DNA of 43,417 nt from Pleurocapsa sp. MO_226.B13 (GTDB lineage Bacteria; Cyanobacteriota; Cyanobacteriia; Cyanobacteriales; Xenococcaceae): contig JASJEI010000040.1 in NCBI GenBank assembly GCA_030064795.1, positions 1 through 43,417 on the forward strand, in the 5' to 3' direction. Below are positions 26,994 through 34,086 of the stretch, piece after piece. A program made the translations under genes and the position numbers. Positions within the stretch are counted from its first letter, which is position 1. Each line of letters opens with the position of its first letter. The notes beneath the pieces are model-generated. The model ran no database searches and was not told the origin of the DNA. It saw only the letters and a program-made list of their open reading frames with translations.

Positions 26994-28220
26994 TTATTTA
27001 TTACTTTTCAAAGATAACCTAAGCCCTAATTGTTGCTCTTGGGTTAAAGACTGTTCTCTTACCTTCTCTTGTTCGCGGGCTACCTGTCTCTCAAATACCT
27101 TCTGATTTACTACAGCGTCCTTACTCGTCCAGTCTTTTGCTGCATAAACTTCTATGGTGCGATCGCCCACAAGTAACAGTTCTTTCTCGTAAGTTTTAAT
27201 TTCCTTCAAATCCCGATTGAGCTTTTGATACCGACTTACTACCGAGTCTCGCCGTTGCTGTAAAAAGCTATCCTTGGTTGGGTTAAATTGAATCTCTTGT
27301 TCTCCCCGCCGACTGAAGCCACCTAATTGATACTGCGCTTTTTCTAACGCCTCCATTTCATTGTAAATACTCAGTTTTTCCTGTTTTACTAATCGAAGAA
27401 TCTCGCTGGCTTTTACCTCATTAGTGTTAGCTTTTTTCCTTTCTTTGTACAGCGATACCTTAGCGTGGGTAACTTGATTGCGAATCAGCCTTCTTTCTTT
27501 ACCCTGGGCAGCTAGAACTCGAATCTGCATCACTTCTCTAGCAGCATCGGTTACAATGCCCTTACGATACATAGCCGTTCTAGCCGTCCCTAATTTGGGT
27601 TCGGGCGATCGCTGGATACCTTGAGCCTGTAGCGATTTAAGATTAACTCTCACTTTACTTCCAGCCCGCTCTAACGTCTGATTTGCGTGCTGCTCCCAAC
27701 TTTTGCGTAGCTCTTTAACTTTCCCCTGACGATTCCAATCTCGATCCTTTGCTACCCCGCCTTTTGCTGGATTGCGCTTGTTTCCTCTTTTGAAGAAAGC
27801 GTCTTCAGGACGCTCGATACCATCAAGCTTCCGTTCGGAGAACATCACATGGGCATGGGGATTTGGCTTACCATCTAAGGCTACGGGGCAATGAATGACA
27901 GCCGTGAAGGGATGGCGATCGCCAAGCTCCTTTTCTAAGAAACCCTCCAAGAGCGCAATCTGCTGCTGCTTCGATAGCTGCCTTGGCAAAGCTATTTCAA
28001 ACTCCGAGTAGGTTCTGCCATTAGCCCGTTCGTGTAAATCTGCTGCCTTCCAAAACTCTACGGGGTTCTCCTTTGCCCAATTTGGATAGTTGGCATGATG
28101 TACGTACACCAAGTCTTGTCTTTGGTTGTGCGTTTGTCTCACTATGTACTTAAAGTGAGCAGCAGCACTTTTTCCCGTCTGCCGAGAGCCATTTTTGAGA
28201 CTAAAATGCGGTGATGGCAT
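26994..28220 (-). CDS. MobA/MobL-type relaxase (MobQ family)
   Basis: 408 residues. The relaxase core is N-terminal: MPSPHFSLKNGSRQTGKSAA, AAHFKYIVRQ, and the metal-binding histidines in NPHAHVMFSERKLDGIERP preceded by FTAVIHCPVA. The rest is charged helix without a helicase or primase domain. Such enzymes nick oriT and pilot the strand during conjugative mobilisation. It is shorter than RSF1010 MobA because the primase part is missing; a separate primase gene lies at 38.8 kb. Start ATG 28218-28220. Both sides of the gene carry octamer arrays, and a folded segment is directly upstream. Confidence 0.9.
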   Translation of the reverse strand: MPSPHFSLKNGSRQTGKSAAAHFKYIVRQTHNQRQDLVYVHHANYPNWAKENPVEFWKAADLHERANGRTYSEFEIALPRQLSKQQQIALLEGFLEKELGDRHPFTAVIHCPVALDGKPNPHAHVMFSERKLDGIERPEDAFFKRGNKRNPAKGGVAKDRDWNRQGKVKELRKSWEQHANQTLERAGSKVRVNLKSLQAQGIQRSPEPKLGTARTAMYRKGIVTDAAREVMQIRVLAAQGKERRLIRNQVTHAKVSLYKERKKANTNEVKASEILRLVKQEKLSIYNEMEALEKAQYQLGGFSRRGEQEIQFNPTKDSFLQQRRDSVVSRYQKLNRDLKEIKTYEKELLLVGDRTIEVYAAKDWTSKDAVVNQKVFERQVAREQEKVREQSLTQEQQLGLRLSLKSNK

Positions 28221-28256
28221 AGCCCGTCTACTTTTGAAAATGCCTGTTTGTGAATT

Positions 28257-28376
28257 CTCTTTGGGGTTGTAGGGGTGTCCCCTACCGCGATTCGTTTCTC
28301 GGCTCGATGTAGCTTGGCGGAATCGAGTAAGCCCCTACGGGCTTAGAGAAACGAGGAATCGCGCTATACCCCAAAA
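28257..28376. other. Candidate oriT (multi-stem palindromic region)
   Basis: Several nested complementary arms. TTTGGGG pairs with CCCCAAA on the outside. CGCGATTCGTTTCTC pairs with GAGAAACGAGGAATCGCG with a 3-base bulge. CTCGAT pairs with ATCGAG in the centre. Two local hairpins are GTAGGGGTGTCCCCTAC and AAGCCCCTACGGGCTT. It starts about 36 bases before the relaxase start codon, the usual place of a MobQ oriT. No known nic sequence could be matched with certainty. Confidence 0.5.
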
Positions 28377-28398
28377 GCGACGCGGTTCTTAGAAATTT

Positions 28399-28462
28399 GT
28401 TTAGTCGTTTAAACGTTTAAATAACTAAACGTTCGCTCGTTTAAGCGATTAATTGTTTAACT
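28399..28462. repeat. Octamer array, cluster 3 (8 units)
   Basis: GTTTAGTC, GTTTAAAC, GTTTAAAT, AACTAAAC, GTTCGCTC, GTTTAAGC, GATTAATT, GTTTAACT. Period 8, no gaps. Confidence 0.75.
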
Positions 28463-28625
28463 GTAATAGTTATTGCTTTTTGCTTGAGAAAGCTATCAAA
28501 ACTTACAAGGAATAAATTTATCTGAGCGATCGCTGTATTAATTTCTGTTTGTTTACTTGTTGTTCTTTGGGGCAGGAAAGCTGTTACTGCTTGGGATTTA
28601 AAGCAACAATAAGTTAATTTCTATC

Positions 28626-28657
28626 GTTTAACTGTTTAGCCGTTTAAACAGCTAAAC
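28626..28657. repeat. Octamer array, cluster 4 (4 units)
   Basis: GTTTAACT, GTTTAGCC, GTTTAAAC, AGCTAAAC. Same period and consensus as the other clusters. The sequence between clusters 3 and 5 has no gene. Confidence 0.7.
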
Positions 28658-28770
28658 TAGATCGATTGCTTGGGTTAGTTTGCATCAAAGTCCGAGGAAA
28701 AATATCAGTGACAGATGACAACGGAATAAGTTCGTGAGTAGTGAAGCGCAGAAGACCTTTGATGAATATA

Positions 28771-28842
28771 GTTTAAACGCCTAAATGTTTAACCGTTTAA
28801 ACGCTTTAACAATAAAACATTTAAACAGCTAACCGCTTACAT
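28771..28842. repeat. Octamer array, cluster 5 (9 units)
   Basis: Nine units beginning GTTTAAAC, GCCTAAAT, GTTTAACC, GTTTAAAC and ending AGCTAACC, GCTTACAT. Units decay toward the right end. Confidence 0.75.
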
Positions 28843-28889
28843 ACACTCTAATCCAACTCTCTCTGAAATAGATAACTTCTTACCCATCC

Positions 28890-28953
28890 TTTTAAATGAT
28901 TAGCCGTTTAAATGATTAGCCGTTTAAACGCTTAGTTGTTTAAACACTTATTT
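28890..28953. repeat. Octamer array, cluster 6 (8 units)
   Basis: TTTTAAAT, then GATTAGCC and GTTTAAAT alternating, then GTTTAAAC, GCTTAGTT, GTTTAAAC, ACTTATTT. The doubled 16-bp pair suggests growth by duplication. Confidence 0.75.
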
Positions 28954-29034
28954 AGTTCGTTTGGTCAATATCTTCAGCGATCGCCATAGGGCGTAAAATT
29001 TAGACTTAAATAACTTGTCAAAATCAATTTAATG

Positions 29035-29114
29035 AGTTAAACAGTTAAATGATTAAACAATTAAACGTTAATACACTTAGCCGTTTAAACGCTTAAACGG
29101 CTAAACACTTTAAA
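29035..29114. repeat. Octamer array, cluster 7 (10 units), next to parA
   Basis: Ten units from AGTTAAAC to ACTTTAAA, including GTTTAAAC and GCTTAAAC. It ends 14 bases before the parA start codon, so it must overlap the parA promoter or leader. This is where a type Ib partition system has its centromere and operator. Confidence 0.78.
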
Positions 29115-29128
29115 TTAAGTACCTTGCT

Positions 29129-29734
29129 ATGATCGTTACCCTGGCATCATTTAAAGGCGGAGTGGGCAAGACAACTTCGGCAATACACCTAGCAACATAC
29201 ATTCAAGAAAAGCGAGGGAGTGTCTTAGTGGTTGATGGAGACGACAATCGAAGTTGTCTGGCATGGGCTGAAAATAACCTTTTGCCCTTCAAAGTTGTTG
29301 ACGCTAAGGCAGCACCGAAATACTACCGACAGTATGACAACATCATTATCGATACTGCTGCTCGACCAGAAAAAGATGAGTTAGCGACTCTCGCTGAAGG
29401 ATGCGATTTACTGATTATTCCTTGCACTCCCGATAGTTTATCCATCAAAGCTCTTTCTCTTACAGTCAAAGCCCTCAAAGAAATCGGTTCGGCGAAATAC
29501 CGCATTCTGCTTACCATTGTTCCTCCCAAACCCACTCGCGATGGTGAGGAAACTAGAGAAATGCTGACCGAAGCTGGTTTGTCACTCTTCAAACAAGACA
29601 TTCGCGCTGCCATAGCATTTAAACGCGCTGCCCTATTAGGACAACCAGTCTACGAAGTGAAAGATAAGCGAGCCAAACAAGTCTGGAAAGATTACGTATC
29701 GGTAGGGGAGGAAATTCTACGTGACTACAAATAA
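29129..29734 (+). CDS. parA: ParA-type partition ATPase, short form
   Basis: 201 residues beginning MIVTLASFKGGVGKTTSAIH, the deviant Walker A of ParA/MinD proteins. It is followed by VLVVDGDDNRSCLAWA, and Walker B DNIIIDTAARPEKDEL. There is no N-terminal DNA-binding domain, so this is the short type Ib (ParF/TP228-like) form. Dimers bind the nucleoid in the ATP state and move plasmid copies with the help of a partner that binds the centromere. The next gene overlaps it by 14 bases. Octamer array 7 lies directly upstream. Confidence 0.93.
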   Translation: MIVTLASFKGGVGKTTSAIHLATYIQEKRGSVLVVDGDDNRSCLAWAENNLLPFKVVDAKAAPKYYRQYDNIIIDTAARPEKDELATLAEGCDLLIIPCTPDSLSIKALSLTVKALKEIGSAKYRILLTIVPPKPTRDGEETREMLTEAGLSLFKQDIRAAIAFKRAALLGQPVYEVKDKRAKQVWKDYVSVGEEILRDYK

Positions 29735-30074
29735 ATTTAATTTTCTCAAAGATGACTTCCAAGAGGATCGATCGGGAAAACCTGTTGAAGAGATTGCGCC
29801 CAAAACAAAACCAAAAGAACTGACTGAGAAACCAGCTAAATCATCTAAGAAGACTCCGAAGACCTCTAATCAAAAAGAGATTAAAAAAGCTGAAGTCAAA
29901 GATGACAAAACTGGAAAAAGAAATAATCCCGATTACAAAGTAGTTGGGGTACTCATGCCCAAGAAGTTGCACAAAAAAGCCAAAGTTTTACTGATGGATG
30001 ATGATGAAGAGCGAGACTTCTCTGACTTGATGACCGAACTTTTAGAAGGGTGGTTGGCTCAACAAGATGGTTAA
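29721..30074 (+). CDS. ParG-like centromere-binding partner of ParA (proposed)
   Basis: 117 residues from GTG 29721, overlapping the 3' end of parA. The N-terminal two-thirds is flexible and rich in Lys, Glu and Thr (KTKPKELTEKPAKSSKKTPK). The C-terminus reads YKVVGVLMPKKLHKKAKVLL, then DFSDLMTELLEGWLAQ, which fits one beta strand and two helices of a ribbon-helix-helix domain. ParG proteins have this design: a mobile tail that stimulates ParF and a ribbon-helix-helix that binds short repeats. The family identity is inference from layout and position, not from a recognised motif. Confidence 0.75.
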   Translation: MTTNKFNFLKDDFQEDRSGKPVEEIAPKTKPKELTEKPAKSSKKTPKTSNQKEIKKAEVKDDKTGKRNNPDYKVVGVLMPKKLHKKAKVLLMDDDEERDFSDLMTELLEGWLAQQDG

Positions 30075-30092
30075 GTTTGGGTTTGTCTGAGG

Positions 30093-30130
30093 GTAATATT
30101 CGGAGCGGAATATTACTTTATTTTCCTTAT
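30093..30130 (+). terminator. Intrinsic terminator after the parA operon
   Basis: Perfect 9-bp stem GTAATATTC and GAATATTAC with a 6-base loop, followed by TTTATTTTCC. It lies 19 bases after the stop of the ParG-like gene. Confidence 0.65.
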
Positions 30131-30247
30131 CTGACCAAACAGCGATCCTTCAATCTATCAGCCGATTCTAGGTTGCAATCGCTGACCTACCTCAATCAAA
30201 CACTTTTATATAAAGAGATTTTTAATGACAATTACTCGTTAATAGTT

Positions 30248-30335
30248 TACTGGTGACATTGGCGGAAGTTGGTGGCGACATTGACGGAAGTTGGTGGTGA
30301 CATTGACGGAAGTTAGTGGCGACATTGGCGGAAAT
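30248..30335. repeat. Four 22-bp iterons, likely replication origin
   Basis: Four head-to-tail copies of 22 bp (30248-30269, 30270-30291, 30292-30313, 30314-30335). Their shared core is GACATTGRCGGAAGT. Period 22 is two helical turns, as usual for iterons. The flanking 30340-30670 interval is AT-rich and contains no gene. The replication initiator gene starts 334 bases downstream. I found no clear DnaA box by eye. The rest of 30131-30669 shows nothing else. Confidence 0.8.
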
Positions 30336-30669
30336 TTCCCCGTTCTCAAACACCATATTCTTTTATGATTTCCAGCAGTTGAGAGGTGTAGCAAAAACCC
30401 TATACTTATTTCTAACTTATTAATAACTTACTAACACTCCTTTGCATCAAAAGACTCAAAACTTCCAACAGCAATTTCTTCAGAATGTTTTAGGTGTGTT
30501 TTTTGAGATTTTAATTAAAAATTAGTTCGGGAACGCCAAATGCTATGAGAGGCTCGTATTCGCCTTATATGAGAATTAATTCTTCAGGCAATATCAGGTA
30601 TGGGTTGATGTATTTTAAGTAACTGAAGAGTCTAGGAGAGGCTCAGAAAGGGTTTTAAAAGCCAAGCCA

Positions 30670-32307
30670 ATGTCAATCGTGGCAGAAACACATCAGCTTG
30701 GTGAATTCTCACCCTATTTTTCGAGGTTAAAATTCATGTCTCTAGAAATGATAACAACTGATTTGGACAAAATCCAGAAAAGAGTTGTGCGGAAAGAACT
30801 CAATTTTGATTTTGGGCAATTCTTTTATCCTCAAGAAAAGCGGAAGATTTTTGAGACGCGCTATTTCTGTTCGGAAATTGAAGCTGAATCAGGAAATAAA
30901 AAACTGGTTGAAGCCATAGTGTTACCACATCCGCGCCTGGGTACTCTGACTACTTTTGACGAACGAGTATTTTATGTCCTAATCGAGATGTGGTCACAAC
31001 AGGGAAAACCAGCAAAAACTTATTTTTCAGAACGTGAAATAGTTCGACGACTTGGTATCAAGTGGGGGAACAATACTGCTAAAGCTGTCGATAACGCTTT
31101 ATACAGGCTTAGAGGAATTATTATTGAATGGAAAGGCTCGTTTTTTAGCAAAAAAGAGCAACAGTACATTACCATAAAAAATCCGTTTAACATCCTTTCT
31201 CATTTAGAAATTCTCAGTACAAAAGATCGACATATTAGCAGGCAGCTTGGAACTTTTACCTTTAACGAGCGCGTAATTGAAAATCTTGACTCTCTTCACA
31301 GTCGCCCCCTACATCTCGATACCGTTCTAAGCTTCAAATCCCCTTTGGCACAAGCCTTGTATATTCATATAGATCGACTACTCTATTATTCAAATCGCTA
31401 TCATCGAAAAACCAGTAAATTGTTACTAGAAGACCTGCAGTTATTGGGGAAGAGATACCGCTATCCATCTAATCGCCGAGATGAGTTAAACAAAGTTAGA
31501 GCAGATATTTTAGGCAAACCGACAAGTGGCAAAGAGCCATATTTTATTGATGATTTCACCCTAGAAAAAGGAACCGACGACTACATTCTTCACGTTGGCA
31601 GGACGGGAAACTATCGGCGGAAAAACGGAAAAACTATTGCTATTCCTGCCGTGAAGCGCGATCTAAATCCTTCAGCAACTAAGAACCAGTCACAGCAATC
31701 GGCTGCTACATCTGAAGCTCACAAACTGATCGAATTATTCCACCAAACCTACGGTAGACCATCAGGCACTCAATTAAAGTCAGACCTGAAAACCGCAACC
31801 CAAATAATTGCTGAATATGGCAAGCAGCAAGCTATTGATCTGGTGCGTCAGTCTAAAATGAAAGCCCAGAAAACCAATTATAATCCCCAAAGCCTCAGAG
31901 GTATTGAAAGTATACTTCGCGAGCTTCATCAAGAACAACAGCAACGAAAACAGCATCAGGAAAAGAAAATTCAAGAAGCACAAGCAAGAAGGAATAAAGA
32001 AATGGCAAAAAGAAATAAAGCCATTCAAGAAGAGGTAAAAAACCAAGAATTATTTCTTTATCGCCATCAAATAGCCGAACAATTTCCCGAACACTACGAG
32101 CAGTTTGAACGGGGGTTGGCAAATAAAGTAGAAGTCGAACTCAACCAGCAGGAGAGTGTAGCCAGAAAACCGCAACTGCGAGAGATCTGGAAAAAGTGGT
32201 ACAGCAGGGATGAATATGTAGCTAAAGAGTTAGATCGTTTTGCCAGCCAGAATCAAGAGTTGAATCTACCAAATTTTGCACAGTGGAAATCTTTAGTGAT
32301 GGATTAG
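30670..32307 (+). CDS. Plasmid replication initiator protein
   Basis: 545 residues. The central part (LPHPRLGTLTTFDERVFYVL, YFSEREIVRRLGIKWGNNT, FTFNERVIENLDSLHSRPLH) looks like the winged-helix RepA/TrfA-like initiators (replication initiator protein A class). The C-terminal 170 residues are a long charged coiled coil (QQQRKQHQEKKIQEAQARRN). The iterons upstream support the call. Start ATG 30670 is the first; an in-frame ATG at 30736 is an alternative, and neither has a good Shine-Dalgarno. It ends convergent with the hepT gene. Confidence 0.8.
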   Translation: MSIVAETHQLGEFSPYFSRLKFMSLEMITTDLDKIQKRVVRKELNFDFGQFFYPQEKRKIFETRYFCSEIEAESGNKKLVEAIVLPHPRLGTLTTFDERVFYVLIEMWSQQGKPAKTYFSEREIVRRLGIKWGNNTAKAVDNALYRLRGIIIEWKGSFFSKKEQQYITIKNPFNILSHLEILSTKDRHISRQLGTFTFNERVIENLDSLHSRPLHLDTVLSFKSPLAQALYIHIDRLLYYSNRYHRKTSKLLLEDLQLLGKRYRYPSNRRDELNKVRADILGKPTSGKEPYFIDDFTLEKGTDDYILHVGRTGNYRRKNGKTIAIPAVKRDLNPSATKNQSQQSAATSEAHKLIELFHQTYGRPSGTQLKSDLKTATQIIAEYGKQQAIDLVRQSKMKAQKTNYNPQSLRGIESILRELHQEQQQRKQHQEKKIQEAQARRNKEMAKRNKAIQEEVKNQELFLYRHQIAEQFPEHYEQFERGLANKVEVELNQQESVARKPQLREIWKKWYSRDEYVAKELDRFASQNQELNLPNFAQWKSLVMD

Positions 32308-32351
32308 AAAGACAGCAGACATACCTGCAAAACAGGACATGATGTGAAAAG

Positions 32352-32384
32352 ATAAAAAAGCATAGAGCAATGTTACTCTACGCT
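32352..32384 (-). terminator. Intrinsic terminator of the mntA-hepT operon
   Basis: Stem arms AGCATAGAG (32359-32367) and CTCTACGCT (32376-32384), 8 of 9 paired. On the minus strand they are followed by a T-rich run (complement of 32352-32358). Sits in the convergent rep-hepT gap and may serve both directions. Confidence 0.6.
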
Positions 32385-32399
32385 CAACTTCAATAACCT

Positions 32400-32768
32400 C
32401 TAATCAGACACATCGGTCAGTTCTGATAGCATTTTGGTTGCTACCGATCTAAGGTTGTCGAGTTCTTCAGATTCTACCAACGACCAGACTAAGTGGAGAT
32501 CGACTCTAAAATACTCGTGTATGGCAATATTTCGGAATCCGATAATTTGCCGCCACGGAATTTCTGAGTAACGCTCCAGCATCTCCTTGGGGAGTCGGTT
32601 GCTTGCTTCTCCTATGATTTCAAGTCTCCGAATGATTGCATCTTGTAAGATTTCATCCTCAAAAAAGCTGTTTTTTCCCCTCGAAGCGTAGCTCTGAACT
32701 TTATGGATACACTCTATGATGTCTTCTAAAGAGTACCTCATAGATCGGAGTTTCTTTTTTTCTGTCAT
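32400..32768 (-). CDS. hepT: HEPN-domain toxin HepT
   Basis: 122 residues, DUF86 type. The RX4HXY motif is present (RNIAIHEYF near residue 85), the ribonuclease signature of this family. Other family blocks are MRYSLEDIIECIHKVQSY and ILQDAIIRRLEIIGEASNRL. In known systems HepT is an RNase whose MntA partner inactivates it by adding AMP. It follows mntA on the same strand after 46 bases. Such pairs stabilise plasmids or defend against phage. Confidence 0.92.
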   Translation of the reverse strand: MTEKKKLRSMRYSLEDIIECIHKVQSYASRGKNSFFEDEILQDAIIRRLEIIGEASNRLPKEMLERYSEIPWRQIIGFRNIAIHEYFRVDLHLVWSLVESEELDNLRSVATKMLSELTDVSD

Positions 32769-32814
32769 GAGTTACGCCTAATACTCTTTCTAAATCTACG
32801 GAAGACATCTTTAG

Positions 32815-33111
32815 TTATAAATTGGCTATTGGGATTGCCTCATTCAGTATGCTTTCTCGCATCCCCTCGCGAAGACTCGTACTGGGGGCAAGATCGACCT
32901 CATGTCCTAAGAGGTCTTCTAGCTCTTGTTTTAGTCTGATGAAATCTATCAGATTTTGCCCTTCACCAACATCAATCAGAAAATCAATATCGCTATCTTC
33001 TTGGGCTTGTTCTCTTGATACAGAACCAAAAACCCTAATGTTCAAGGCTCTGTTTGCTTCGGCAAGTTCGAGAATCTGATGTTTGAACTTTTTCAAATGC
33101 TCTAAATTCAT
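32815..33111 (-). CDS. mntA: MntA-type nucleotidyltransferase antitoxin
   Basis: 98 residues with the minimal nucleotidyltransferase motif GSX10DXD: VFGSVSREQAQEDSDIDFLI. A third acidic position follows in LGHEVDLAPSTSL. It is the upstream gene of the mntA-hepT pair, the common order. In characterised pairs this enzyme AMPylates a Tyr of HepT. Confidence 0.92.
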   Translation of the reverse strand: MNLEHLKKFKHQILELAEANRALNIRVFGSVSREQAQEDSDIDFLIDVGEGQNLIDFIRLKQELEDLLGHEVDLAPSTSLREGMRESILNEAIPIANL

Positions 33112-33138
33112 TGCTCTTAAACCCTGTATCTCCTTGAT

Positions 33139-33228
33139 CTACGTTATGGCAAAGTATTGGCAGCCTACATCACTTCTTCGATGAAACAGCACGTATTTTT
33201 CACAGGAAAGCCTCTCAAGTGCCATCAT
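33139..33228 (-). pseudogene. Possible remnant of a ParE toxin gene
   Basis: A 29-codon frame directly after parD reads LERLSCEKYVLFHRRSDVGC, similar in pattern to the C-terminal strand region of ParE toxins (YVVFYRxxxDG...). The rest of a toxin is missing. This is a weak match and could be chance. Confidence 0.3.
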
Positions 33229-33236
33229 TGTATTGT

Positions 33237-33509
33237 TTAGATCTCTTGACGCTTTTTAGCAGCCAGTCTTTCTCTTTCTTTTGCCTCGATCTCTTCAACC
33301 TCAAAGGGGACGCTCGACCCAGATTCAATTGAATCGATTCCTTTTGAAATTTCCTTGCGAAATTCCTCAATTTTGATTTGTCTGAGTAGATCTTTTTCTT
33401 TGAGTAGCCGTAAGCCTTCGCGAATTACTTCACTTGCAGAATAATACATTCCGCTTTTTACCTGAGCTTGTACGAATTGCTCTAACTCTTTAGTCAGGGA
33501 AACATTCAT
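33237..33509 (-). CDS. ParD-type antitoxin
   Basis: 90 residues: MNVSLTKELEQFVQAQVKSG, MYYSASEVIREGLRLLKEKD. This is the ribbon-helix-helix start and helix of ParD/CopG antitoxins, with a disordered, charged C-terminus that normally wraps the toxin. No intact ParE or RelE gene follows, so it is an orphan. It may still bind DNA or neutralise a toxin elsewhere. Confidence 0.85.
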   Translation of the reverse strand: MNVSLTKELEQFVQAQVKSGMYYSASEVIREGLRLLKEKDLLRQIKIEEFRKEISKGIDSIESGSSVPFEVEEIEAKERERLAAKKRQEI

Positions 33510-33652
33510 CGTTTCACTCTCGCGTAATAGTCAATCATCTCTGTTTATTAGTATACGCCGAGTAACAGTGAATAACAATTATTGTTATTGCTGAGGAATT
33601 TAAGCACAGACTTAAAACTCCGATCTACCCCAGTTCCTTTCACCTAATTCTT

Positions 33653-33949
33653 TCACCTAATTCTTTCGGCTAATACATCCTCCCCCTTAGCTCTCAGCAT
33701 TTTTAATGTAGGTTCATCCCGCAGAAGTTCTGCTATTTCAATCATTGCGCCCAAAAGTTCTGCCTTCTTAAAATGGCTAATTTCAGCTATTTCAGCCAAA
33801 CCACCAATTTCTATCAGCTTTCGCGTCCGCTCTTTTCGCTCGTATTCCTTCAATCTGGCTCTTTCTACGGAGTATTGGAGGTCGATTTGACGCTTTTTCT
33901 CCTGTAGTTTCTTAAGTTTTGCCTGAGCCTTTTTAATTCTTTGGGTCAT
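33653..33949 (-). CDS. TraD-like small conjugal transfer protein
   Basis: 98 residues. A coiled-coil start (RIKKAQAKLKKLQEKKRQID) precedes RKERTRKLIEIGGLAEIAEI and AELLGAMIEIAELLRDE, which is the pattern of the Ti-plasmid-type TraD/mobilisation accessory family. Members sit beside relaxase genes and aid transfer; the exact role is unclear. It diverges from the coupling-protein gene. Confidence 0.7.
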   Translation of the reverse strand: MTQRIKKAQAKLKKLQEKKRQIDLQYSVERARLKEYERKERTRKLIEIGGLAEIAEISHFKKAELLGAMIEIAELLRDEPTLKMLRAKGEDVLAERIR

Positions 33950-34086
33950 GAGGTCACGCTGTCAAAAGTAATTTTTGCCATTACTTAGGTTTCTTGTCTG
34001 TGCTACATCTAATAACTTCTATGTATTGTTATTTCATTTCAGGACGAATGTTGCACCTTACTGCTTAAGTTTTGCTAGCAGAGCCT

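Noticed and set aside
26760..29114. Octamer arrays as a CRISPR or simple AT-rich low complexity
   Set aside because: No unique spacers of constant length, and the exact 8-base register with a shared consensus over seven clusters is too regular for random AT-rich DNA.
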